Positions 31,932 to 40,285 of a stretch of DNA of 59,716 bases are shown here, in pieces. The first letter of the stretch is position 1, and each line of letters starts with the position of its first letter. The stretch comes from Nitrospirota bacterium (GTDB lineage: Bacteria > JACPQY01): contig JACPAV010000022.1 in assembly GCA_016180645.1 (NCBI GenBank), forward strand, positions 1 through 59,716, written 5' to 3'. Made by a program: the position numbers and the translations under genes. The notes beneath the pieces were generated by a model that was not told where the DNA came from, ran no database searches, and saw nothing but the letters and a program-made list of their open reading frames with translations.

Positions 31932-32150
31932 ATGACGGGGCTGAGCAGTCATTCCGATTCCCATCCTCCCGTGCCGGGTCGTATCAGGAGTTCTCAGGGC
32001 GAACTTTTCCGATTGAGAGACGACGAATGGGTCTTCCGAGCGATGGTCCGCACGGCGTGGGTGGGATTCCTTGGTGAGATGGCCAACGGTCTGGAGAACA
32101 TGCGCGAGCGAGCGCACAGCGGCCACGAGATTTACCACTCGGACGAGTAG
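31932..32150 (+). CDS. Small hypothetical protein
   Basis: 72 aa from ATG 31932 (in-frame TTG 31902 is an alternative). The central part GELFRLRDDEWVFRAMVRTAWVGFLGEM reads as a plausible protein, and the C-terminus is acidic. No family recognised. Supported only by sequence character and by the NarL-like dyad upstream; it may not be real. If it is not, 31785-32162 is a gene-free stretch with only the dyads. Confidence 0.35.
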   Translation: MTGLSSHSDSHPPVPGRIRSSQGELFRLRDDEWVFRAMVRTAWVGFLGEMANGLENMRERAHSGHEIYHSDE

Positions 32151-32162
32151 CTCTCGCCTTTC

Positions 32163-33440
32163 CTACTGGAGCCTGAGCACCGGCCGGCGGGTGCTGGCTA
32201 GTTCTTCCAGGAGATCCGCCGCGCTCCGTGGGGCATCGTACCGTTTCATGCTCTCCGCCACCTGACCTGCGCGGTCCTTGTATCCGGGATTGCTCAACAC
32301 CTGCCGTATCGCTTCGGCCAGCTTTGTGGAGGTGAGTCCTTTGCGCCGGAGCACAATTCCCAAGCCCCTGTCCTGAACCCGCCGCGCGTTGTCCGGTTGG
32401 TCCCAGTTGAACGGCACCACCACCTGTGGGACGCCCGCGACGACTGCCCCAAGGGTGCTCGAGTTCCCACCATGATGGACGATCACGTCCACCTTCGGAA
32501 GAAGCTTGCTGTTAGGAACGAAGCGGCGCACATGCACATTCGGCGGAATCGCACCCAATTCCTCAGGCTGCCAAGCAAACCCGATGGTGACCACTCCCGA
32601 TCCAGGAATCGATCCCAAGGCATCGAGCCCCGTGCGAAAGAAGTCTTTTCGGATCTGGCTGACCGACGTACCCTGAGTAAAATAGACGACCGGCTTTCGC
32701 AAATCGTCGGGAACCGCTTCCCCATCAAGAAGGCCGTCCCACAACGAAGGACCGACCATGTGGAACTGCCCCGGCAGATCCGTGCGAGGAAACTCAAACT
32801 CGAAGCCCGTGTAGCAGATGCAGAGCCAGGGCGAGATGAAGCTCTCCAGCATCGCCCGCTTCTGGGACGGCAAGCCGAACTTCACTCTGGCGCGGTTGAG
32901 CTCCCGGTTCCACTTGCCCCCCATGGCGACGATGAGGTCCCAGAAACGACGATAGAAAAATCGGGTGGCTCCGTTCCTGGCCGGTCCCCAGCCCAGCGTC
33001 GGGGGGATGGCCTCCGGACCTGGGATGAAATTCATGAAGAGCACGAGCGATGCCCACGGGATGTTGTGTTTCTCGCAGGCCAAGGGAAGAACGGTCATCA
33101 TGTCGGTTGCAACGATATCGGGTTTCACCGCCGGCAGCATCGCATCCACCTCTTCGAGGATCCGATCCATCCACTTGAGGTAGATGCCTTCGACCATGAA
33201 CCGCGTCTGCTTCAGGCCGTCCAACCGTGTCATCTCAGGGTAGTTCCGGCCGATGCTGTCCTTGATGCCCATCACCGGCCCTGCGGTGACAAAGGGAAAG
33301 TTAAGGCCGCGCAATTGAGACTCGATCTCCGGATCGCCCGCATAGATCACTTCGTGGCCTCGTCGGCGCATTTCAAGAGCCAGTGGCACGGTCGGGGTGA
33401 AGTGCCCGGTGGCGCTGGTCACTCCGATCAAAAGGCGCAT
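32163..33440 (-). CDS. UGT/MGT-type glycosyltransferase
   Basis: 425 aa GT1/GT28-like GT-B enzyme. N-terminus RLLIGVTSATGHFTPTVPLALEMRRRGHEV holds the acceptor-side Rossmann fold. C-terminal donor motifs include PPNVHVRRFVPNSKLLPKVDVIVHHGGNSSTLGAVVAGVPQVVVPFNWDQPDNARRV, the macrolide/plant UGT signature with HHGGxxT and Asp-Gln. It would transfer a sugar from an NDP-sugar to a lipophilic aglycone, such as a sterol, hopanoid or carotenoid. ATG 33440 is taken; GTG 33458 is possible. It is divergent from the propeller operon, with a long palindromic repeat in the shared gap. Confidence 0.87.
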   Translation of the reverse strand: MRLLIGVTSATGHFTPTVPLALEMRRRGHEVIYAGDPEIESQLRGLNFPFVTAGPVMGIKDSIGRNYPEMTRLDGLKQTRFMVEGIYLKWMDRILEEVDAMLPAVKPDIVATDMMTVLPLACEKHNIPWASLVLFMNFIPGPEAIPPTLGWGPARNGATRFFYRRFWDLIVAMGGKWNRELNRARVKFGLPSQKRAMLESFISPWLCICYTGFEFEFPRTDLPGQFHMVGPSLWDGLLDGEAVPDDLRKPVVYFTQGTSVSQIRKDFFRTGLDALGSIPGSGVVTIGFAWQPEELGAIPPNVHVRRFVPNSKLLPKVDVIVHHGGNSSTLGAVVAGVPQVVVPFNWDQPDNARRVQDRGLGIVLRRKGLTSTKLAEAIRQVLSNPGYKDRAGQVAESMKRYDAPRSAADLLEELASTRRPVLRLQ

Positions 33441-33506
33441 GGGACGGCACGCTACCACCGCTCCGGGATGTCGAGCAAGCTTGACCCCAAGCCGATCCCC
33501 GGTGCA

Positions 33507-33565
33507 CCTAATCGGTGACAGTATACTCTATTGGATCGAATTAGAGTATACTGTCACCGATTAGG
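33507..33565. repeat. Long perfect palindrome family R4, copy 1
   Basis: Perfect 24-bp arms at 33507-33530 and 33542-33565 around an 11-nt loop; the core is CGGTGACAGTATACTCTA. The element lies in the divergent gap between the glycosyltransferase and the propeller operon. Other copies are at 38221 and 52085. The look is that of a non-autonomous element of the REP/MITE kind. Confidence 0.85.
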
Positions 33566-33630
33566 TTGGGCGAACGGATCCGGCAAATCCGTTTGACAGG
33601 CCGAGTTCTCAGGCGGAGAATGCGGATTAC

Positions 33631-35340
33631 ATGATTGGGGGGAGTCGCCGGCATCGAGGGATCGACGTTCAAACATGGATCCGGTCTGCGCTCTTGCGGG
33701 CGCTCGTTTGCTTCATCGCATGCTTGTCGACTTCCTGCGGATCGTCCGAGAGCGAATCAACCGTCCCGGCGCCTTCGACCGGCGGGGCCGGAAGCCCCAC
33801 GCCATCCGACGGCACCCGCGGCGGCGTCCGCGGGGACGAAATCGGCTTGAGCGGCAAGATCGAAACGTCCTTCGACGCGAGCGGGTCCGCAGCCACCGCC
33901 GCCGGCCCCTCCCCGGAAGCCGCCGGAGCAACCGCCACCGTCATCCAGCCGCCTGCCCCGGAGTTCAAGATCGCCTCCGCCCGCGGGAGCAGCCTTTTCG
34001 TCTTCGTCATCAGCCCGGAGAGCGACAATATCATCCGGATCGAGGCCGATTCTCTTGGCGTCAGCACAATCCACGTCGAGGGCAAGCCCGAAGAAATCGA
34101 AGTCACGCCGGACAACAAAACCGCCGTCGTCCTCTCCCCCTCCGCAAATACGGTGTCCCTGATCGACGTAGAATCCGCGGCAGTCACCCCGATCAAAGTC
34201 CGCCCGGGCCTCAATCGCATGGTCCTCTCCCCCGGCGGACGGTTTGCCATCGCCTTCTTCGATTTCGCCAAAACCGGGGGCAAGATCGCCGTCTCCGGGA
34301 TCAAGACGTTCAACGAAATCTCCATCGTGGACGTGCAAAAGAAGTCCGTTTCGAGCATGGCCATCGGCTTCAATCCGAAAAGAATTACGTTCAGCAAGGA
34401 TTCGCAGCAGGCCTTCGCCATCACGGATTTCAATATCGCCATTGTCACCCTCGAAACATCGTCGGTCCGATCGGTGGACTTCAGCACGGACCCCCTCGTT
34501 ACGATTCAGCCCTTGCAGGTGGAAGTGAACTCGACCGGAACGTATGCGTTCATCCTCCCCCGGGACAAGAACCAGGTTCGCGCGATGGACCTCGCAACGG
34601 GAGCGGTCACCATCATCGTGCCGGAACCCAAACCGGCGGGCATCCGCCTCTCGCCCGATGACAGCATCGTCCTGGTGACCCACCCGACCACTCTCTCCAC
34701 CTTCTCCCAGATTGACGCTGCGCCACCGTTCACGTTGACCAAATTCGTTGTCCCCGGCCAGATCTCCATCGACACATTCGAATTTGCACCGGACGGGAAA
34801 AAGGCCGTCCTCTTCGGCCAGTCCACCAACACGGAGCTTCTCAGCGTTTACAACACCAAGGCCGGCACCTCGGAAACTTATCCCACGGTCAAACCCGTCC
34901 GGTCGGTACGCTTCTCGCCGAACTCGCGATACGCGGTGCTCACGACATCCGGCGGCGACGGAAAGCCCAACAGCGACATCGACGACTATTTCGATCGCGT
35001 TCCCGCCTTCATATCACTCGACCTGGACACGGTAGCCCAGAATGCGGTGCAGCTCGAATCCAATGTGCAGGACATATCCTTCGATACGGCAGGCCGTTTT
35101 GCCGAGATCTCGCTCACGGGGATCAAATCCGTCGTCGTGCTGAACCTGGAACGCCAAGTGGCCGACTCCGTCTTACTCCCGAATGTGCCGAAGATCATCG
35201 GAACCCTGCCAAACCGGGTGATGGGGTTCTCCGTCTTCGCGCATGAACTGGGGCAAGTCTCCTTCATCAATTTCGATTCGAGGGCCGTGCTCACCGTGAC
35301 GGGCTTCGAACTCAACTCCCGGATCAAGCCCATGCCGTGA
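33631..35340 (+). CDS. Beta-propeller lipoprotein (first of coupled trio)
   Basis: 569 aa. The signal peptide ends in lipobox CLSTSC (GSSESES follows). A Pro/Ser/Thr/Gly-rich spacer of about 80 residues separates the lipid anchor from about six to seven repeats, with recurring blocks such as VTPDNKTAVVLSPSANTVSLID, IRLSPDDSIVLVTHP and VRFSPNSRYAVLTTSGGDG. These match YVTN/PQQ-like propeller blades. No catalytic motif was seen; a binding or scaffold role in the envelope is likely. The next gene's GTG start overlaps this stop (GTGA). Confidence 0.8.
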   Translation: MIGGSRRHRGIDVQTWIRSALLRALVCFIACLSTSCGSSESESTVPAPSTGGAGSPTPSDGTRGGVRGDEIGLSGKIETSFDASGSAATAAGPSPEAAGATATVIQPPAPEFKIASARGSSLFVFVISPESDNIIRIEADSLGVSTIHVEGKPEEIEVTPDNKTAVVLSPSANTVSLIDVESAAVTPIKVRPGLNRMVLSPGGRFAIAFFDFAKTGGKIAVSGIKTFNEISIVDVQKKSVSSMAIGFNPKRITFSKDSQQAFAITDFNIAIVTLETSSVRSVDFSTDPLVTIQPLQVEVNSTGTYAFILPRDKNQVRAMDLATGAVTIIVPEPKPAGIRLSPDDSIVLVTHPTTLSTFSQIDAAPPFTLTKFVVPGQISIDTFEFAPDGKKAVLFGQSTNTELLSVYNTKAGTSETYPTVKPVRSVRFSPNSRYAVLTTSGGDGKPNSDIDDYFDRVPAFISLDLDTVAQNAVQLESNVQDISFDTAGRFAEISLTGIKSVVVLNLERQVADSVLLPNVPKIIGTLPNRVMGFSVFAHELGQVSFINFDSRAVLTVTGFELNSRIKPMP

Positions 35341-36812
35341 AAAATACCGGGGCTCGGATCTACACCCACCTCGTTGCCGCCGCGCTGGTCGCTTCCTGTG
35401 GCTCGGCATCTTGGAACCCCACGCTGGGCCAGTTCAGCCTCACTCCGGCGGGCGGAGGCGCGCTCATTTCCAATACCGCCTGGGACCACGTCGTGTTTGC
35501 TTCACCGGAGCGCACCAGGAAGTTCCCGTTGTCCCTCAAAACACTCGGCTGGGTCAGTTTCAGCAGCCCGTCGACCCGATATGCCGCGTGGATTTCCCCC
35601 CACGCATCCACTCTCTATTTGTTTGACGCCGAGAGCCTGACCCTGACGGCCATTCCCTCCCGCCCGCTTCAAACCACCGCCGTGTTCTCACCCGATGAAC
35701 GTTGGGTGCTGGCCTATGTCGATCCCGTCCGCCTGCCGGCCGATATCACAATCGAGGGGGCGGTCGGTTTTGCCGATGTAACGCTGGTTCAACTTGAAAC
35801 CGGCGACCACCGCACGTTCAGCATCGGCGAAAATCCAAACCTCGTCACGTTCTCGCAGGATGGAAACTATTTTGTATTCGCCACCGCTTCACGGCTGGTT
35901 CGGTGGGACGTACACGAACTGGTCGAGCCGAACGAAATGACATCGGTCGACGTTCCCATCCGTCTGACCGCCTCCTCCGTCATCCTCCCCACGGCCATGG
36001 CCCTAAGCCCGGACAACCAGACCGGCTTTCTCGCCGTGAAAGGCCGTTCCGACCTCTTCATCATTGAATTCGACAAACCCAACGTGCGCATCGAATCGCT
36101 CGGCTCGGAGCCGTCAGGCATCTTTGTCGCGGTAGACCAAACATCGGCCCGGAAATTCGCCGTTATTCAGGACAAACCGGGATCGAACCGATGGTTCCGC
36201 TTGAATCTCGACTCCTTCGAGTTGGTCGGCTTCAATACGGCCGTCTTCCCCAAGACATTTCGATTTTCAGCGGACGGTACGTCCTTCCTGATCGTGCCTC
36301 CCGATTCGAACAGCGTCCTCTCACGCGTCACGATCAGAGATGGCACGGAAACCGTGGCCACGCTTGTCAAGAACATCACGGACGCGGCGATCTCCGCCAA
36401 CGGCGAGTTCGGCTTCGCCCTCCACAACCAGCAAGGCTCCGGCACGGGGGACACCCAGGGCGTCTGGAAATCGCGCCTGGCCGTGAGCATCATCAACTTC
36501 GATACGCCCACGCAAGTCGCCACGCCCCTCCTGGTTGAAAAAGCGACGACGTCGGCTTTCCTCACGCCGAGCGGTGGAGGCATCAGCCTGTTCCTCTCGG
36601 GTGTGCCGCGGGCCGTCCACCTCCCTTTCAACCCCGGCACGCCCACCACCCTGCAATTGCCCTTCGTTCCCGAGACGACCACCCGACTGCCGGACGGGCA
36701 ACTGGTGTTTCTCACAAGCGCGTCACCGGGCGCCGTCGGATTCGTCAACCCCGAAACCGGAGAGACTCGTGTCGTGCACGGGATCGAACTGGTTGGAGTC
36801 CTCGACCCATGA
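35337..36812 (+). CDS. Beta-propeller lipoprotein (second of coupled trio)
   Basis: 491 aa from GTG 35337, overlapping the previous stop by 4 nt. The signal peptide has lipobox LVASC. Blade-like repeats include VFSPDERWVLAYVDP, VTFSQDGNYFVFATASRL and MALSPDNQTGFLAVKG, so it is similar in plan to the first gene but not a close duplicate. It ends in an ATGA overlap with the barrel gene. The three probably form one envelope complex; this is inferred from coupling. Confidence 0.8.
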   Translation: MKNTGARIYTHLVAAALVASCGSASWNPTLGQFSLTPAGGGALISNTAWDHVVFASPERTRKFPLSLKTLGWVSFSSPSTRYAAWISPHASTLYLFDAESLTLTAIPSRPLQTTAVFSPDERWVLAYVDPVRLPADITIEGAVGFADVTLVQLETGDHRTFSIGENPNLVTFSQDGNYFVFATASRLVRWDVHELVEPNEMTSVDVPIRLTASSVILPTAMALSPDNQTGFLAVKGRSDLFIIEFDKPNVRIESLGSEPSGIFVAVDQTSARKFAVIQDKPGSNRWFRLNLDSFELVGFNTAVFPKTFRFSADGTSFLIVPPDSNSVLSRVTIRDGTETVATLVKNITDAAISANGEFGFALHNQQGSGTGDTQGVWKSRLAVSIINFDTPTQVATPLLVEKATTSAFLTPSGGGISLFLSGVPRAVHLPFNPGTPTTLQLPFVPETTTRLPDGQLVFLTSASPGAVGFVNPETGETRVVHGIELVGVLDP

Positions 36813-37474
36813 AACGTTGGATCGGCATTTTCTGCGCGGCGGCGCTAACCGTTTGGGCGGGACGAACCCCGGCGCAAGCTCAATCTCTCCTCTCGGCCGA
36901 AGGGACTCTCGTGCTGCAACGCGTTTCCGACCAAGGCTACCTGGCGTTCGACAACGACCGGTACCTCAGCGCCTATGGTGCGCGACTCAATGTTGCCCTA
37001 CCCGGCCTCCCGAAGGACCTGAAGCTGAACCTGGAATACGCTCGCGCCGATCAAAGGGGATCCCTCTTCGGTTCAATCCAAACCCGGATCCGTATGCATC
37101 AGGCCGACGCGGGGCTTCAGTATTCGCTGCGATGGACGCAATTTCTCCCGGAAACCCCCGAGTGGTTGGCGCCCGTCCATCGCCTCGGAAGGATTCTCGA
37201 ACTCTCTGCGCTGGCCGACGCCCAACTCGCCCGCGCGGAAGCAACATTTTCCGGGAACATCTCGCGATTTGAAGGGTCCGATCTTGGCGTGGCTTTCCGG
37301 CTTGCGGCAGGACCCTCGCTCGTCCTTCCCAAGGATCTCGTTCCTCTTTCCGTCAGCGCGCTCCTGCGCTATCACGCCGGTTACCGAAGCCAGAGCGACT
37401 TGAAACTGGGCCGGCCCGGAACCCTCTCCATCGGTGGTCTCTTCCACTCCCTCAGCCTCGGGATTTACTACTGA
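36809..37474 (+). CDS. Small outer-membrane beta-barrel (third of coupled trio)
   Basis: 221 aa. Signal peptide MKRWIGIFCAAALTVWAG, cleavage after AQA. The rest has alternating amphipathic strands (LKLNLEYARADQRGSLFGSIQTRIRMHQADAGLQYSLRW) and a C-terminal LFHSLSLGIYY, aromatic-final as in barrels. About ten strands would fit. No family is recognised. The ATG overlaps the preceding stop by 4 nt. A partner function for the two propeller lipoproteins is likely by position. Confidence 0.7.
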   Translation: MKRWIGIFCAAALTVWAGRTPAQAQSLLSAEGTLVLQRVSDQGYLAFDNDRYLSAYGARLNVALPGLPKDLKLNLEYARADQRGSLFGSIQTRIRMHQADAGLQYSLRWTQFLPETPEWLAPVHRLGRILELSALADAQLARAEATFSGNISRFEGSDLGVAFRLAAGPSLVLPKDLVPLSVSALLRYHAGYRSQSDLKLGRPGTLSIGGLFHSLSLGIYY

Positions 37475-37503
37475 CTCTCCCATCCCCGCGAACGCAGTCA
37501 GCC

Positions 37504-38232
37504 ATGGCCAGCCCCCTCTCAGCCGATTCAGCATCACGAGCCTTGCGAAAGCACGCGAGTCGCCGGAAATCCATCGTGCTGCAAAGCTTCTTCAAAACAG
37601 CCCCCGGCGAGTATGGCGAGGGAGATGTGTTCCTCGGTGTCACGGTACCGGGCACGCGTTCCGTCGCGAAGCCATTCCGCGATCTTCCGCTCGCCGAAAT
37701 CCGGAAACTCCTCCGCTCGAAGATTCACGAGGAACGGCTTCTCGCCCTCTTGATCCTCGTCGATCAATTCGCCCGAGCGGAAGCGCCGCTCCGCGAGAAG
37801 CTCTTTGATTTCTATGTCGCGAATCTCTCCCGCGTGAACAATTGGGATCTCGTAGATCTTTCCGCCGAGAGAATCATCGGTCCATGGCTCGCGGGAAGGA
37901 GCAAAACCCTTCTCTACACACTCGCCCGATCGCCTCGGCTCTGGGACAGGCGCGTGGCGATCCTATCCACGTTTCACTTCATCCGGAACCGCGATTTCAA
38001 AGACACACTCAAACTTGCGGAGGTGCTGCTCCGCGACAAAGAAGATCTCATGCACAAGGCGGTCGGCTGGATGCTCCGTGAGGTCGGAAACCGCAATCTC
38101 CCCACACTCGAACGATTTCTCCGCAGATACGCCCCCCGCATGCCCCGCACCATGCTCCGCTACGCCATCGAAAAGCTCCCCCCTTCCAAGCGGAAGCGCT
38201 ACATGTCTATGCGGACCCCACATAATCGGTGA
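37504..38232 (+). CDS. DNA alkylation repair (AlkD-like) HEAT-repeat protein
   Basis: 242 aa. Alkylpurine glycosylase AlkD family of HEAT-like helices: FFKTAPGEYGEGDVFLGVTVPGTR, LLRSKIHEERLLALLIL, VNNWDLVDLSAERIIG (catalytic-region Asp in NWDLVD), and HKAVGWMLREVGNR with conserved Trp/Arg. It probably excises alkylated purines. The last three codons and the stop come from the R4 palindrome at 38221, so the C-terminal tail HNR is repeat-derived. ATG 37504 follows the barrel gene by 29 nt. Confidence 0.88.
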   Translation: MASPLSADSASRALRKHASRRKSIVLQSFFKTAPGEYGEGDVFLGVTVPGTRSVAKPFRDLPLAEIRKLLRSKIHEERLLALLILVDQFARAEAPLREKLFDFYVANLSRVNNWDLVDLSAERIIGPWLAGRSKTLLYTLARSPRLWDRRVAILSTFHFIRNRDFKDTLKLAEVLLRDKEDLMHKAVGWMLREVGNRNLPTLERFLRRYAPRMPRTMLRYAIEKLPPSKRKRYMSMRTPHNR

Positions 38233-38279
38233 CAGTATACTCTAATAGGAGTCATTAGAGTATACTGTCACCGATTATG
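38221..38279. repeat. Long perfect palindrome family R4, copy 2, shared by two gene ends
   Basis: Perfect 26-bp arms at 38221-38246 and 38254-38279, loop of 7 nt. Being symmetrical, it encodes the same end (CAT AAT CGG TGA, giving HNR-stop) for the AlkD-like gene on the plus strand and the epimerase on the minus strand. It also sits as a hairpin between two convergent transcripts. Confidence 0.9.
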
Positions 38280-39293
38280 CTGGAGGTTTCTCAGAATACT
38301 CGGATTCCGGATGTAGCCGTTTCTCGCAAACCAGACAAGAGAATCACGGATAGCGGTTTCGAGAGGGGTTTGAGGAAGGCCGAGTTCGCGAACGGCCTTG
38401 GAGCAATCGGCACGAAGCCCCATCGCGTTGACTTTCACTCCCGCGGGCGTGATGCGCGGCGGTTTGCGGGTCACATACTCGCTCATGATAAGGTCAAGGT
38501 GCGCCGCGGCCATTGCCACCGTCCGCGGAATCCGAATCACCGGCTTTCGAACTCCCGTGATGTTCATGACGATCTCCGAAAATTCGCTGAGGCTCAGGTT
38601 CTTCGATCCAAGTAGATAGCTCTCGCCCTTCCTCCCCTTCTTTGCCGCGAGAATGTGTCCCGCCGCTATGTCCCGTACGTCGCCCCAATTCGTATTGTTC
38701 TCAATGAGCGGGACGAAAGGCATCTCCACGGTCGCCAGAATCAGTTTACCCGTCGGCGTCGGACCCACGTCGCCGGGTCCCACCGGTCCCGTGGGGGCAA
38801 CAATGGAGACGTCAAGACCGTTCTTTGCAAATTCCCTCGCCACGAGGGTTCCCTCGTATTTGGAGATGGCGTACGCCTCTCCGGTGGCCGCGTAGGCAAA
38901 AGGGCTGTCTTCCGTCGCATCCTCGTCGATCCCCTGCCCACCGAACGCCGCTATCGAGCTGGTGTAGACAACCTTCTTTGCTCCCGCTTCACCCGCCGCG
39001 CGAAGGACGTTGCGGGCACCCTCCACGTTCACCTTACGCATGAGTTCCGGTTTCGGAAGCCAAAGGGCATAGATCGCGGCGAGATGGAAAACCCAATCGC
39101 ATCCCCGCACCGCATTCGCGACCGCGGCCGGATCGGTGATGTCCCCCACAATCCGCTCGACGTCCATGCCCGCGATATTCCGCAAGTCCTCCTTGAGCAG
39201 ATGGAGCACGCGCACATCTACTCCCTCGGCAAGAAGCAGGCGCACCACGTGCGAGCCGATGAACCCCCCACCACCGGTTACGAGTGCTCTCAC
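38268..39293 (-). CDS. NAD-dependent epimerase/dehydratase, HpnA-like
   Basis: 341 aa, extended SDR fold: GGGGFIGSHVVRLLLAEG (NAD-binding TGxxGxxG variant), VFHLAAIYALW, VVYTSSIAAFGG and the active-site AYAISKYEG (YxxxK). It is close to the hopanoid-associated sugar epimerase HpnA and dihydroflavonol-reductase-like families. The last residues HNR derive from repeat R4. Potential roles: sugar modification for lipid glycosylation. It lies behind a REP-like element at 39338, so co-transcription with the minus-strand run upstream is possible but uncertain. Confidence 0.85.
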   Translation of the reverse strand: MRALVTGGGGFIGSHVVRLLLAEGVDVRVLHLLKEDLRNIAGMDVERIVGDITDPAAVANAVRGCDWVFHLAAIYALWLPKPELMRKVNVEGARNVLRAAGEAGAKKVVYTSSIAAFGGQGIDEDATEDSPFAYAATGEAYAISKYEGTLVAREFAKNGLDVSIVAPTGPVGPGDVGPTPTGKLILATVEMPFVPLIENNTNWGDVRDIAAGHILAAKKGRKGESYLLGSKNLSLSEFSEIVMNITGVRKPVIRIPRTVAMAAAHLDLIMSEYVTRKPPRITPAGVKVNAMGLRADCSKAVRELGLPQTPLETAIRDSLVWFARNGYIRNPSILRNLQHNR

Positions 39294-39337
39294 AAAACCT
39301 TCACCCCCACCTTCTCCCTTCTCACTGAAGAACTTCC

Positions 39338-39414
39338 GTCATGGCGAGCGACCGAAGGGAGCGCGGCAATCCCAGACCCAGATTGCTTCGTCGCTGACGC
39401 TCCTCGCAATGACA
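39338..39414. repeat. REP-like element (TGTCATTGCGAGGAGCG type), copy b
   Basis: CGTCATGGCGAGCG at the left and CGCTCCTCGCAATGACA on the right form an imperfect long hairpin with internal CCGAAGGGAGCG. It is related to the 10691-10717 element and lies in the gap between the epimerase and membrane-protein genes. Confidence 0.65.
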
Positions 39415-39446
39415 TCTGCGGTGCAGCCCGCGTTTGGAAGAATTCC

Positions 39447-40265
39447 CTACGCATTCACCAACATCAGCTTCCTGTAGTAGAAATGGAACACGCCCCACCG
39501 GCTGATCCCGAGAGCGTAGATCACCATGATCGCAACGGCTCCCCCCAGAATCCATCCCAACCAATGGATGAGGAGGCTCGACACAATCGCCGCGCCGAGC
39601 GAAGCGAGAAACATCGCGCCGGAGACAATCCGGATCACGCGCCCCTGACTCATCCGCGCCGCCCGGGCCTGATCCACGGAGGAATCGAGCTTGTAGCCGG
39701 ACCTCTGCCACTTCGCCATCCAGCCGAAGAGCAGCGGCATCATGATGACGCCCATCACGGCCAGCGTGATCGCCACGTCCGACGTGAACCAGTCCGTCAC
39801 GTTCGACCCCTGCCAATTCAGGAATTTCTCGTGATTGGACGAGAAGAACCGTTTGTAACCTGCCCCGTCCCATCCGTGCACGAGGATGAAGAACATGCAG
39901 AAGTACCCCGCGATGAGTTGGAGGAACGCCGCGTAGAGTTTCCGCTTCATGATGAGCGTATACGCCACGAAGAATCCAAGAATACCCTGCGTCACGTTCG
40001 TGGTGGTGAACAGGGTGACAAGCCAAGCGGGGAGGTCATCCCGGCTCCTCGCGACCTGCATCGTTTCCCAATCGGGAAACGCCCAGAGCAAATAGGCACC
40101 GGACGGAACGAAGAACACCGCAAGAAAAAACAAGGTCTTCATGAAAAATGCGTTCCGGAACGGCGTGCCGTTGTTTTCCTCCCGTTCTTTCAACAGTTGT
40201 CGCGAGGCGGCAACGGCGAACCCCGCGCCGAGCGCGTAGGACCAAAAGACGTCTACCTGGACCAT
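39447..40265 (-). CDS. Six- or seven-helix membrane protein, unknown
   Basis: 272 aa. Hydrophobic helices are evident (VFWSYALGAGFAVAASR, FFLAVFFVPSGAYLLWAF, LFTTTNVTQGILGFFVAYTLIM, AITLAVMGVIMMPLLFGWM, IVSGAMFLASLGAAIVSSLLI, LGGAVAIMVIYALGI). An early basic/Glu-rich loop contains RQLLKEREENNGTP. No recognised motif. Start ATG 40265 follows AAGGAGG by 5 nt. It begins 21 nt after the OYE-family gene in the same orientation, so it is likely part of the TetR-led operon. Confidence 0.7.
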   Translation of the reverse strand: MVQVDVFWSYALGAGFAVAASRQLLKEREENNGTPFRNAFFMKTLFFLAVFFVPSGAYLLWAFPDWETMQVARSRDDLPAWLVTLFTTTNVTQGILGFFVAYTLIMKRKLYAAFLQLIAGYFCMFFILVHGWDGAGYKRFFSSNHEKFLNWQGSNVTDWFTSDVAITLAVMGVIMMPLLFGWMAKWQRSGYKLDSSVDQARAARMSQGRVIRIVSGAMFLASLGAAIVSSLLIHWLGWILGGAVAIMVIYALGISRWGVFHFYYRKLMLVNA

Positions 40266-40285
40266 GTCAACCTCCTTCGATTGTG

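Noticed and set aside
33507-33565. R4 palindrome as a plain transcription terminator
   Set aside because: No U-run follows on either strand, and copy 1 lies between divergent gene starts rather than after genes.
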